A stretch of DNA of 64,000 nt from Kribbella italica (GTDB taxonomy: Bacteria; Actinomycetota; Actinomycetes; Propionibacteriales; Kribbellaceae), in the NCBI RefSeq assembly GCF_014205135.1, contig NZ_JACHMY010000001.1, forward strand, positions 6,262,001 to 6,326,000, written 5' to 3'. A program made the translations under genes and the position numbers. The notes beneath the pieces were generated by a model. That model was given only the letters and a program-made list of their open reading frames with translations, was not told the DNA's origin and searched no databases. Shown piece after piece: positions 25,095 through 32,795 of this stretch (positions are counted from its first letter, which is position 1; the number at the start of each line of letters is the position of its first letter).

Positions 25095-25606
25095 ACGCGC
25101 GCATGCGGCCGGGCGGGCGACGAGGGCTCACTGGAGCTGCGTCGGCGCGCGCGGGCGGGCGGTGGGCGCTCGCCAGGGTTCCATCGGCACGGGCGGGTGG
25201 GCAGTGGGTGCTCGCCAGGGTTCTACCGGCGCGGGCTGGCGGGCGCTCGGCGCTCGGCAGGCTTCCATCGGCGCGAGCTGGTGGGCGCTCGGCGCTTGCC
25301 GGGACTCCATCGGCGCGGGCGGGTGGGCGCTGGGGGCTCGCCTGGGTTCCATCGGCGCGGGCTGGTGGGCGGTGGGGGCTCGCCGGCGTGGTGGCGCTGG
25401 TGGTTGCCTTCGCGCCGGTGTCGGCGGGGGCAGCGGGTCTCGAGGACGAGCCGAAGCCGACCAGCTGGCCGACGGTCGAGAAGCCGTCCGGCTCCGTGAA
25501 CCAGTCGGACCCGAGGCCGGTCAGCCGCCCGACGGTCGACCGGCCGGAGACAGCCCAGAGCAACGATCCCCGCCCCAACACCTGGCCGGCCCCCGAACGG
25601 CAGTAG
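25091..25606 (+). CDS. Secreted Pro-rich protein with 42-bp repeats before its signal helix
   Basis: GTG at 25091 overlaps the preceding stop (GTGA), implying coupling. The predicted 171-residue product begins VNARMRPGGRRGLTG, then has six 14-residue repeats of the type SARAGGRWALARVP. A hydrophobic segment with a signal-peptidase-like end follows (VVALVVAFAPVSAGAAG), then a short Pro-rich tail built of three units (KPTSWPTVEKP, RPVSRPTVDRP, RPNTWPAPERQ). The repeats appear to have expanded within the positively charged n-region of an ordinary signal peptide. Function unknown; an export partner of the propeller protein is possible. Confidence 0.6.
   Translation: MNARMRPGGRRGLTGAASARAGGRWALARVPSARAGGQWVLARVLPARAGGRSALGRLPSARAGGRSALAGTPSARAGGRWGLAWVPSARAGGRWGLAGVVALVVAFAPVSAGAAGLEDEPKPTSWPTVEKPSGSVNQSDPRPVSRPTVDRPETAQSNDPRPNTWPAPERQ
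25139..25390. repeat. Six-copy 42-bp tandem repeat (frame-preserving minisatellite)
   Basis: The marker CCATCGG (CTACCGG in one copy) recurs at 25181, 25223, 25265, 25307 and 25349, exactly 42 bp apart, within a six-unit array. Because 42 is a multiple of three, copy-number change keeps the frame of the host gene. Copies differ at several positions, so the array is not newly made. Confidence 0.85.
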
Positions 25607-25787
25607 GACCTCGTCAAGGCCGCAACGCGCCGGCGCGCGGGCCGGCGGGTCAGCGCAGGTCAGCGGGCCGGCGCGCGGGTCGGCGGGTAGCCGGGTCGGC
25701 GGGCGGGTCGGCGGGACCAGCCCGGCCGCGGGTACAGCAATGGCCCGGACTCCGTGGAGTCCGGGCCGTGCTGGTGTTTCGGGTGCG
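25607..25787. terminator. rplI terminator hairpin and G/C-rich spacer
   Basis: A 12-bp perfect stem (arms 25742-25753 and 25756-25767) lies 20 bp past the rplI stop and can end transcription on both strands. The remaining 135 bp (25607-25741) is a run of degenerate GGCGGGTCGGCGGGT-like repeats with no gene. Confidence 0.65.
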
Positions 25788-26234
25788 TCAGACCGCGACG
25801 ACGTCGAGGCGGACCGTGGCGGCCACCTCGGGGTGCAGCTGGATCGAGACCTGGTGCTTGCCCGTGGTCTTGATCGGCGAACCGATCGTGATCGCGCGCT
25901 TCTCGACCAGCGGGCCGCCGGCGGACTTGATCGCGCCGGCGACGTCCGCCGGGGTGACCGATCCGAACAGGCGGCCGGTGTCGCCGGCCTTCACGTCCAG
26001 CGTGACGCCGAGCTGCTCGAGCTGGTTCTTGACCTTGCTCGCGTGCTCCTTGCCCTGGATCGCCCGGGCGTCACGCGCCCGCTTGATCGACGTGATCTGC
26101 TTCTCGGCCCCACGGGTCCAGCCGATGGCCAGCCCGCGCGGAACCAGGTAGTTGCGGCCGTAGCCGTCCTTCACCTCGACGATGTCGCCGGGGTTACCGA
26201 GGCCTTCGACCTCCTGCGCAAGGATGAGCTTCAT
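25788..26234 (-). CDS. rplI: 50S ribosomal protein bL9
   Basis: This 148-residue protein is a standard L9. The N-terminal RNA-binding domain reads MKLILAQEVEGLGNPGDIV then YGRNYLVPRGLA, a charged connecting helix spans about 45-80, and the C-terminal domain contains GRLFGSVTPADVA. It is the last gene of the rpsF-ssb-rpsR-rplI operon, 14 bp after rpsR. Confidence 0.98.
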   Translation of the reverse strand: MKLILAQEVEGLGNPGDIVEVKDGYGRNYLVPRGLAIGWTRGAEKQITSIKRARDARAIQGKEHASKVKNQLEQLGVTLDVKAGDTGRLFGSVTPADVAGAIKSAGGPLVEKRAITIGSPIKTTGKHQVSIQLHPEVAATVRLDVVAV

Positions 26235-26248
26235 GTCTCAGACCTCCC

Positions 26249-26482
26249 TCAGCGAGCCGTGCTCGTGTACGGCAGCAGCGCCACCTCACGAGCGTTCTTG
26301 ATGGCGGTGGCGACGTCGCGCTGGTGCTGCACGCAGTTCCCGGTCACCCGGCGGGCGCGGATCTTGCCGCGGTCCGAGATGAACTTGCGCAGCAGCGCCG
26401 TGTCCTTGTAGTCGACGTACGTCGCCTTGTCCTTGCAGAAGCCGCAGACCTTCTTCTTCGGCTTCCGGATAATTTTGGCCAT
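26249..26482 (-). CDS. rpsR: 30S ribosomal protein bS18 (zinc-binding form)
   Basis: This 77-residue S18 reads KKKVCGFCKDKATYVDYKD at its start and RRVTGNCVQHQRD later. The Cys-X2-Cys plus the downstream Cys and His make it a C+ (zinc ribbon) form. High-GC actinobacteria often hold a second, cysteine-free S18 for zinc starvation elsewhere; that cannot be seen here. S18 binds S6 on the 30S platform, and the two genes are in the same operon. Confidence 0.97.
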   Translation of the reverse strand: MAKIIRKPKKKVCGFCKDKATYVDYKDTALLRKFISDRGKIRARRVTGNCVQHQRDVATAIKNAREVALLPYTSTAR

Positions 26483-26559
26483 TGTGGTGCTCTCCTCCTA
26501 GCAGAGCCCGGCACGGGTGCCGGAATGGTCGCAGTGTCAGTGCTGGATCCTGTGACGGA

Positions 26560-27141
26560 TCAGAACGGAGGCTCCTCCATGGAACCGCCGCCCTGGCTCG
26601 CCCAGGGGTCGTTCTGCTGAGCGGCGGCCGGCTGTCCGCCGCCACCGCCTCCACCCTGCGGGGCGGCCCAGGGGTCGTTCTGCGGGGCCTGGTTGCCGCC
26701 ACCGCCGAACCCACCACCGGAGTTTCCGCCACCGCCACCACCGAAGTTGCCGCCGCCGCCTTCGCCGCCGCCCGAGCGCGAGGCCCGGGTCACCTTGGCG
26801 GTGGCGCTGCGCAGTGACGGACCGACCTCGTCGACGTCGATCTCGAAGACCGTGCGCTTCTGGCCCTCACGGTCGTCGTACGAGCGCGACTTGAGCCGGC
26901 CCTGCACGATCACGCGCATACCGCGCTGCAGCGACTCGGCCACGTTCTCGGCGGCCTGCCGCCAGACGGAGCAGCTCAGGAACAGCGACTCGCCGTCCTT
27001 CCACTCACCGGACTGCCGGTCGTACGTCCGTGGTGTCGACGCGACTCGGAAGTTCGCGACGGCCGCCCCGGACGGGGTGAACCGCAGTTCAGGGTCGTCG
27101 ACAAGATTGCCGACCAGTGTGACGACGGTTTCGCCTGCCAT
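26560..27141 (-). CDS. ssb: Single-stranded DNA-binding protein
   Basis: This 193-residue SSB has an N-terminal OB fold (MAGETVVTLVGNLVDDPELR, FRVASTPRTYD, LFLSCSVWRQAAENVAESL) to about residue 110, a Gly/Asn/Gln-rich linker and the acidic tip MEEPPF. The acidic tip recruits partner proteins; the ending EEPPF is a variant of DDIPF. The operon position between rpsF and rpsR is the universal bacterial one. The 77-bp gap to rpsR has no gene. Confidence 0.97.
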   Translation of the reverse strand: MAGETVVTLVGNLVDDPELRFTPSGAAVANFRVASTPRTYDRQSGEWKDGESLFLSCSVWRQAAENVAESLQRGMRVIVQGRLKSRSYDDREGQKRTVFEIDVDEVGPSLRSATAKVTRASRSGGGEGGGGNFGGGGGGNSGGGFGGGGNQAPQNDPWAAPQGGGGGGGQPAAAQQNDPWASQGGGSMEEPPF

Positions 27142-27232
27142 TACCGTTCCTCCTGCATTCGGGTGTGACTGTGTCCACAGCTATCAGTAGCGGCCTGCGC
27201 CGACAGTACCGATGCTGCTGACGACCCCAGGG

Positions 27233-27523
27233 TCAGCGCTGGTCCGGCCGGAGGACCTTGGTGCGCAGGATCGACTCGTTCAGCGTGAGCTGACGGTCGA
27301 GCTCCTTCACCACGGCCGGCTCGGCGGTCAGGTCGATGACGGCGTAGATGCCTTCGGCCTTCTTCTTGACGTCGTAAGCAAGCTTGCGACGGCCCCAGAT
27401 GTCGACCTTCTCGACCGTTCCACCTTCCTTGCGGACGATGTTCAGGTACGTGTCGAGCGACGGCTCGACGGTGCGCTCTTCGAGCTCAGGGTCGAGGATC
27501 ACCATGACTTCGTAACGACGCAT
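27233..27523 (-). CDS. rpsF: 30S ribosomal protein bS6
   Basis: This 96-residue S6 starts MRRYEVMVILDPELEERTV at ATG 27523 with GGAGGTGGAG upstream. It includes the conserved WGRRKLAYDVKKKAEGIYAV strand pair. Longer in-frame starts are rejected because they add a non-homologous extension. It is the first gene of the operon. Confidence 0.97.
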   Translation of the reverse strand: MRRYEVMVILDPELEERTVEPSLDTYLNIVRKEGGTVEKVDIWGRRKLAYDVKKKAEGIYAVIDLTAEPAVVKELDRQLTLNESILRTKVLRPDQR

Positions 27524-27732
27524 GCGCGAACTCCACCTCCTTCGGACTTGGCGGCCACGGTCTCTCCGTGGCAGGAGGGCGATGCGAACACCTGGGCCCG
27601 GCAATTGCCGCCGAACCCAAGCAAGCAGCCCGGTCGATGGACCGGGCCACACCAGAAGAATACCAGCGGCCGGACCGCCTCCTGACCATATCCACAGGCC
27701 TGTCCCCCGCCGGTTCGCTCACCGAGCGCGAC
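27524..27732 (-). promoter_or_regulatory. rpsF operon leader/promoter region with two hairpins
   Basis: This 209-bp gap precedes rpsF. Hairpin A (GCCACGG/CCGTGGC, 27554-27572) would lie in the mRNA leader about 30 nt before the ATG. Hairpin B (GCCCGGTC/GACCGGGC, 27628-27647) may end the upstream DUF4241 transcript. In some bacteria the S6:S18 complex represses its own operon through an rpsF leader structure; whether hairpin A does that is conjecture. Confidence 0.4.
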
Positions 27733-28392
27733 TCAGCCGTCGCTCTCCGGTTCGACGACGAGCAGGTCGATGTGGATGCCGAGGACGCGCCCTTCGGTGT
27801 CCACGGTCCGTACGACGGGATAGGCGCCGTCGCCCCAGCCGGAGTGGGTGAGCACCACGTTCTCGCCGGCGGTGGCCAGTGGGAGCACGATGTTCGCGGC
27901 CCCCGGCCGCAAGTGGTGGGCCGAGTCCATCAGCGCGAACCAGCTGTCGTCCCGGCCGTTGTCGAACAGGTCCTCGTACCAGTCTCCGTCCGGCATCTTG
28001 GTCCGGACGGCCTCGGCATCGGCGAACGCGACGGTGCCCGCGTCCACGCCGACCATCCAGAACTCGCCCTCGCCGAGCTTGTCGTCGGGCCCGGTGGCGG
28101 CTTCGACCGCGGCGACCTCGCCGTCGGCCAGGCGAAGCGACAGGTACGCCTCGCGCAGGTGGCTGCCGTCCTGCGCCTCCGACACGTCCGCGACGGTGAC
28201 GAGCGCCGGATGCTCCCCGGGCGGCACGTCCAGCACCGGCCCTTCGGCGAGCGTGACGAACGGGTCGCTGGCCTCGAGCCGGCCGCTCGGAACCCGCAGT
28301 ACGCCGAGGTCGTGCACGGTGAGCGTCCAGGTGCGTCCGTCGACCTGCACCGGGCCGGGGCGCAACGCCCGGAAGTTGTCGGGACTGATCAT
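27733..28392 (-). CDS. DUF4241-like protein
   Basis: This 219-residue cytoplasmic protein contains the features I associate with DUF4241: DVPPGEHPALVTVADV near the middle and a C-terminal THSGWGDGAYPVVRTVD then GIHIDLLVVE. There is no signal peptide or membrane segment. Function is unknown. It is divergent from the AP-endonuclease-like gene by 57 bp and lies upstream of rpsF on the same strand. Confidence 0.75.
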   Translation of the reverse strand: MISPDNFRALRPGPVQVDGRTWTLTVHDLGVLRVPSGRLEASDPFVTLAEGPVLDVPPGEHPALVTVADVSEAQDGSHLREAYLSLRLADGEVAAVEAATGPDDKLGEGEFWMVGVDAGTVAFADAEAVRTKMPDGDWYEDLFDNGRDDSWFALMDSAHHLRPGAANIVLPLATAGENVVLTHSGWGDGAYPVVRTVDTEGRVLGIHIDLLVVEPESDG

Positions 28393-28449
28393 CGGGCGAG
28401 CCTAGACGGGATGCCGGAACTGTCGGTGGACGGATCTAGGGTGGGTGCC

Positions 28450-29253
28450 ATGAGTTTTCAGCTTGGGGCGCACGTCGATCAGGAAGACCCGCTGGCCGAG
28501 GCGGCTGACCGGGGAGCCGACCTGGTGCAGTTCTTCCTGGGCAACCCGCAGGACTACAAGGCGCCGAAGCTGGCGTACGCCGACGGCGAGGAGGCCTTGC
28601 GCGAGCGGGCCGAGGCCGCCGGCGTCGCGCTGTACGTGCACGCGCCGTACCGGCTGAACGTGGCGAACACGAACAACCGGATCCGGATCCCGAGCCGCAA
28701 GCTGCTGCAGCAGACGCTCGACAAGTCCGCCGAGATCGGCGTCAAGGGCGTGATCGTGCACGGCGGGCACGTCGGCGACGAGGACGACCCCGAGGCCGGC
28801 TTCGACAACTGGCGCAAGTGCGTCGAGCGGGCCGAGCTGCCGGTGCCGCTGCTGATCGAGAACACGGCCGGCGGCGAGAACGCGATGGCCCGGCAGCTGG
28901 AGCGGATCGAGCGGCTGTGGGAGGCGGTGCAGGCCTCGGGCAACGACCGGCTGGAGAACGTCGGCTTCTGCCTCGACACCTGCCACTTCCACGCGGCCGG
29001 CGAGGAGCTGCCGACGATCGTCGAGAAGGTGCTCGCGATCACCGGCCGGATCGATCTCGTGCACGCCAACGGCTCGCGGGACGAGTTCGGCTCGGGTGCC
29101 GACCGGCACAGCAACTTCGAGCAGGGCCACATCGACCCGGCCGACATCGTCGCGGTGGTGAAGGCCGCCGGCGCACCGGTCGTCGTCGAGACGCCGAACA
29201 CCGACAACGGCCAGAAGGCCGACCTCGACTACCTGCGGGCCCACCTCAGCTGA
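28450..29253 (+). CDS. Endonuclease IV-family (AP endonuclease 2) TIM-barrel protein
   Basis: This 267-residue protein has the zinc-ligand pattern of endonuclease IV: GVIVHGGHVGDED, LLIENTAGGEN, VGFCLDTCHFHAAG, LVHANGSRDEFGSGADRHSN and the final VVVETPN. Endonuclease IV cleaves abasic sites in DNA during base excision repair. The ATG at 28450 (MSFQLGAHVDQ) matches the family start. Its ligand set looks complete, so activity is likely. It may be an actinobacterial nfo homologue. Confidence 0.85.
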   Translation: MSFQLGAHVDQEDPLAEAADRGADLVQFFLGNPQDYKAPKLAYADGEEALRERAEAAGVALYVHAPYRLNVANTNNRIRIPSRKLLQQTLDKSAEIGVKGVIVHGGHVGDEDDPEAGFDNWRKCVERAELPVPLLIENTAGGENAMARQLERIERLWEAVQASGNDRLENVGFCLDTCHFHAAGEELPTIVEKVLAITGRIDLVHANGSRDEFGSGADRHSNFEQGHIDPADIVAVVKAAGAPVVVETPNTDNGQKADLDYLRAHLS

Positions 29254-29256
29254 CGC

Positions 29257-29649
29257 TCAGGCCTTCGGCTCGGTGGGTCTCAGGTTGTAGAGCCAGTACG
29301 TGATGCCGAACGGGAGCAGCAGCGCGAGTGCGCCGGTGTCGCGGTCGGGGATCAGGATGTCGGCGCCGACCGCAGCGACCACGGCGATGGTCGAGGCGTG
29401 GAAGAGCGTGAAGTTGCCGGCCAGGACCTGCCGCATCTCGAGGCGCCCGCGGGCGCACCCGACGTACAGGGTGGTCAGACCCAGGATCAGTACGGCGGAC
29501 AGGGCAACGCCGGTCCAGGCGGTCGCGCCGTACCGGCTGTTCGACTGGATGACGTCGGCGGCGAGGAAGAGGCCGATCAGCAGGCATGCGATCGCGCACA
29601 CCCAGTAGAACGTGCTGGTGCGGTCGGTCGTCGCTTCGGCATCCGCCAT
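29257..29649 (-). CDS. Small four-helix membrane protein, function unknown
   Basis: This 130-residue protein (MADAEATTDRTSTFYWV) has hydrophobic segments at about 15-32, 45-62, 83-98 and 105-120. The ATG at 29649 lies 22 bp after the MFS gene stop, so the two are probably co-transcribed. No family is recognised. Confidence 0.72.
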   Translation of the reverse strand: MADAEATTDRTSTFYWVCAIACLLIGLFLAADVIQSNSRYGATAWTGVALSAVLILGLTTLYVGCARGRLEMRQVLAGNFTLFHASTIAVVAAVGADILIPDRDTGALALLLPFGITYWLYNLRPTEPKA

Positions 29650-29671
29650 GCGCCGGACCGTACCGCAACGC

Positions 29672-30886
29672 TCAGGCAGTCTCCGGCACTGGCTCGGCAT
29701 GGGCGGCGCTCCGCCAGGGCAGGACGGCAGCGCTGACCAGGCAGCCGATCCCGGCGACCAGGAGCGTCGGCCGCAAGCCGATCACACCGGCCAGCGCTCC
29801 GCCGACCGCCATGAACGCCGGCTGCACGGCCCGCGAGGTGATCGACCAGGAGGTGAAGACCCTGGCCATGTAGCGGTCCTCGGTCACCTCCATCCGGTAC
29901 GTCGCGAACGACGGGTTGAACGCACCGGCCGCGATGAGCAGACCGGTGTCCGCCACGATCAGCAGGATCAGCCCGTCGGTCCCGGGCGTCGCCAGCGGGA
30001 ACAGCAGCAGCCAGGGCGCCCGCAGTACGCCGAACACGAGCAGCATCCGGTGCAGCCCGAGCCGCCGGGTCAGCCGCGGCGCCAGCCAGGCTCCGAGCAC
30101 GCCGCCGGCACAGGGCAGGCCGAGGACCAGCCCGTACTGCCAGGCCGGCATCCCGAGGTCACGCAGCATGAACACCGCGAGCAACGGCGACGTCATCATC
30201 ACCGGACCGCCGAAGAACTGGGAGTTGAGGAAGAGCACCCGCAGACCGCGCTGCCGCCAGATGTAGCGCCAGCCCGCGGTGAGGTCGCGCCGGTCGTTCC
30301 GCTTCGCCGGGACCGGCTCCGGGTGGCGGATCCGGCTGATGCCGAACGCCGAGAGCAGGAACGAGAGCGCGTCGAGCGCGAGCGTGAACGTCGCACCGAT
30401 CAGGCCGATCAGCGCACCGCCGATCGGCGGGCCGATGCTGAGCGTGATCCACGTGGACTGCTCGAACCGGCCGTTCGCCTCGGTCCGCTGGTCGACCGGG
30501 ACGAGCGCCTTGAGGTGCGCGCCGCTGGCCGCGGTGAAGGCGATCAACGCGGCGGCGTGCAGGATGCCGACGACACAGAGCTGCCCGTACGTCAGCACGT
30601 CGAGCACGGCGGCGACCGGGATGCTGATCAGTACGGCGAAGCGCACGAGGTCCGCGGCGATCATCACCGGCCGCTTGTGCCGCTGCTCGATGAAGTCGCC
30701 CATCGGCACCGCGAGCGCCGCGCCCGCGACCGCCGACAGGGCGGCCAGCAACGCGACCTGGAAGGTGCTGACGTCGAGCACGAGCACCGCGATCAGCGGC
30801 AGCGCACCGAAACCGACCGCACTGCCCGCGGCGCTCACCGTGTAGGCGATCCAGAGACGACGGAAGTCCACACCCAGCGACGGCAT
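29672..30886 (-). CDS. MFS transporter (EntS-like exporter)
   Basis: This 404-residue protein has twelve predicted helices and features of the drug/siderophore exporter branch: PMGDFIEQRHKRPVMI after TM2 and a FEQSTWITLSIGPPIGGALI segment in TM5. The substrate is unknown. It starts at ATG 30886 (MPSLGVDFRRLWIAY) next to the decayed SDR gene. Confidence 0.88.
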   Translation of the reverse strand: MPSLGVDFRRLWIAYTVSAAGSAVGFGALPLIAVLVLDVSTFQVALLAALSAVAGAALAVPMGDFIEQRHKRPVMIAADLVRFAVLISIPVAAVLDVLTYGQLCVVGILHAAALIAFTAASGAHLKALVPVDQRTEANGRFEQSTWITLSIGPPIGGALIGLIGATFTLALDALSFLLSAFGISRIRHPEPVPAKRNDRRDLTAGWRYIWRQRGLRVLFLNSQFFGGPVMMTSPLLAVFMLRDLGMPAWQYGLVLGLPCAGGVLGAWLAPRLTRRLGLHRMLLVFGVLRAPWLLLFPLATPGTDGLILLIVADTGLLIAAGAFNPSFATYRMEVTEDRYMARVFTSWSITSRAVQPAFMAVGGALAGVIGLRPTLLVAGIGCLVSAAVLPWRSAAHAEPVPETA

Positions 30887-30919
30887 CCGGCGATCGTAGA
30901 AGCCCCCACCGACAGAACG

Positions 30920-31319
30920 TCAGCGGAGGTTGAGACCGCCGTCGAGCAGGATCACCTCGCCGGTCAGGTACTTGTCGGCGACGACGGCCGCGATCAGGTC
31001 GGCCACGTCCTCGGGCCGCGCGGCCCGACCCATCGGGCTGCGGGTTCTCCACAACTCCTGGGCCTCGGTCCAGGTCGCCGTCAGCGGAGTGTCGACCAGC
31101 CCCGGCGCGACGGCGTTGACCCGAACCTCCGGCCCGAGCGCCGCCGCGAGCAGCTTGGTGCAGGTAGGTCCCGCCGAGCTCCGCCGCCAGCGCCTCTCCC
31201 GCGTCGCGACTGGACCGCGAGTTCACGACCACGGTCGTCCCGTCCGCCGCCAGCCGCCGCGCGACCGCCGCACCGATTCCCGACGCCGAACCCGTCACCA
31301 AGGCCACACCCATGCCCAT
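30920..31319 (-). pseudogene. Short-chain dehydrogenase pseudogene with internal deletion
   Basis: The 5' part encodes an intact SDR N-terminus (ALVTGSASGIGAAVARRLAA...AAELGGTYL). At about 31160 the reading jumps, in another frame, to an SDR C-terminus (TKLLAAALGPEVRVNAVAPG, then LTGEVILLDGGLNLR, stop at 30920). About 100 residues are missing, including the whole Ser-Tyr-Lys catalytic region (YxxxK). The total length of 400 bp is not a multiple of three. A single deletion of roughly 300 bp explains all of this. Confidence 0.88.
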
Positions 31320-31386
31320 CACTCTAGGGAAACCGACAGGCGGGTATTTGTTGCCACGGTTAAGTAATGACTTTAGGTTCGTTGGT

Positions 31387-32709
31387 ATGACCCTCCGAAA
31401 AGTCGTCAGTTTCGCAGCAATCGTCCCGCTGCTGGCCTTCGCCGTCGCGGCGCCGGCTGAGGCGAAGGCACCGCATCCGCAGCCCTTCATGGGATGGAGC
31501 AGCTGGAGCATCGGTTCGACCAAGGCACCCGGGTACGGCGGTGACTGGATGGACGAGGCCCGGATCAGGAAGACCGCGGACACGATGGCGGCCAAGCTCA
31601 AGCCCGCCGGGTACCGCTACATCAACCTCGACGCCGAGTGGAGCAAGACCCGCGGCGACTGGCAGGCCAACAGCGACGCCAACGGGATCCCGAGTGCCGA
31701 CCCGGTCCGCTTCCCGAACGGCATCAAGCCGGTCGCCGACTACGTGCACCGCAAGGGCCTGAAGCTCGGGATCTACGGCGCGATCGGCCTGGAGAAGAAG
31801 ATCTACGACAACAACGTGCCGATCGCGGGCACGAACTGCACGGTCCAGCAGATCGTCGTCCTGCCGCTGACCACGGCGAACAAGTGGGACGACAACTGGA
31901 TGATCGACTACAGCAAGCCGTGCGCGCAGAAGTACATCGACTCGGTGGTCAAGAAGTTCGCCTCCTGGGGCGTCGACTTCCTCAAGATCGACGGGATCCT
32001 GCCGTCGAGCGTGGCCGAGATGGCGGCGTACTCGAAGGCGATCGACAGGACCGGCCGGAAGATCTGGCTCAGCGGCAGCGCCTGGCCGGTCGACATCGCG
32101 GCCGCCGAGGGCCTGCGGCCGTCGGTGAACGGCGTCCGGATCGACACCGACATCGAGTGCTACTGCGACACCACGGCGACCTGGGAGAGCTCGGTCGACA
32201 ACCGCTGGGAGGACCTGCCGAACTGGCTGCCGCACCTGCGGTCGAACTACCTCGGCGACCTCGACTCGATGCCGATCGTCAACAACACCGGCACCGGACT
32301 GCAGGACGGCATCAGCGACACCGAGCGGCAGTCCGTGATGACGTTCTGGTCGATGGCGTCGTCTCCCCTGTACGTCGGGGGCGACCTGCAGAACCTCGAC
32401 GACCAGGCCGTGAGCATCCTCACCAACCCCGAGGTGATCGCGCTCGACCAGTCCGCCGTACTGCCGACCCGCGTCAGCGGCGGCGAGCTGCAGGTCTGGA
32501 AGAAGGTCGTGCACGGCAGGACGTACGCCGCGGTCTACAACCTCGGCTCCACCCCGGCCGACATCAAGGTCGACTTCAAGGCGCTCGGCACAGGCCGCCT
32601 GCACACCGTCCGTGACCTGGTGGCGCGGAAGAACCTGGGCTGGTCCTGGGGCAGCTGGACCGCCGAGGACGTGCCCGCGCACGGCTCCCGGCTGATCCGG
32701 ATCGGCTGA
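31387..32709 (+). CDS. Secreted GH27-type glycosidase (alpha-galactosidase-like)
   Basis: This 440-residue protein starts with a signal peptide (MTLRKVVSFAAIVPLLAFAV, cleavage near AEA-KA) and continues with the GH27 opening FMGWSSWS and GYRYINLDAEW. The predicted nucleophile is the Asp in GVDFLKIDGI. A C-terminal beta-sandwich begins near residue 345. The usual WNDPDML region that supplies the acid/base is replaced by LGDLDSMPIVNN, so the second carboxylate is less certain and substrate may differ from plain alpha-galactosides. The ATG at 31387 gives a proper signal peptide; an in-frame start at 31312 does not. Confidence 0.85.
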   Translation: MTLRKVVSFAAIVPLLAFAVAAPAEAKAPHPQPFMGWSSWSIGSTKAPGYGGDWMDEARIRKTADTMAAKLKPAGYRYINLDAEWSKTRGDWQANSDANGIPSADPVRFPNGIKPVADYVHRKGLKLGIYGAIGLEKKIYDNNVPIAGTNCTVQQIVVLPLTTANKWDDNWMIDYSKPCAQKYIDSVVKKFASWGVDFLKIDGILPSSVAEMAAYSKAIDRTGRKIWLSGSAWPVDIAAAEGLRPSVNGVRIDTDIECYCDTTATWESSVDNRWEDLPNWLPHLRSNYLGDLDSMPIVNNTGTGLQDGISDTERQSVMTFWSMASSPLYVGGDLQNLDDQAVSILTNPEVIALDQSAVLPTRVSGGELQVWKKVVHGRTYAAVYNLGSTPADIKVDFKALGTGRLHTVRDLVARKNLGWSWGSWTAEDVPAHGSRLIRIG

Positions 32710-32715
32710 CGCCGT

Positions 32716-32782
32716 ACCGGGTGGGAGCGTGATCAGCGGGCGGATGTGTCCGCTCGGCTACGGTCTTGCGCTCCCGCCCGGT
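32716..32782 (+). other. Nested inverted repeat between GH27 and femX-like genes
   Basis: ACCGGGTGGGAGCG (32716-32729) pairs with CGCTCCCGCCCGGT (32769-32782) over 14 bp, with one U-G wobble in plus-strand RNA. The 39-nt loop contains a second hairpin, GCGGA-tgtg-TCCGC. It begins 7 bp after the GH27 stop and ends 13 bp before the next start. It is either a terminator for GH27 or a structured leader of the cell-wall operon. Confidence 0.55.
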
Positions 32783-32795
32783 AACCTGACCGACC

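Noticed and set aside
25139..25390. CRISPR array
   Set aside because: The 42-bp units are contiguous and coding, with no unique spacers and no cas genes.
13715..25606. Integrated conjugative element
   Set aside because: No integrase, relaxase, att direct repeats, tRNA target or replication gene is visible; the flanks are core genes.
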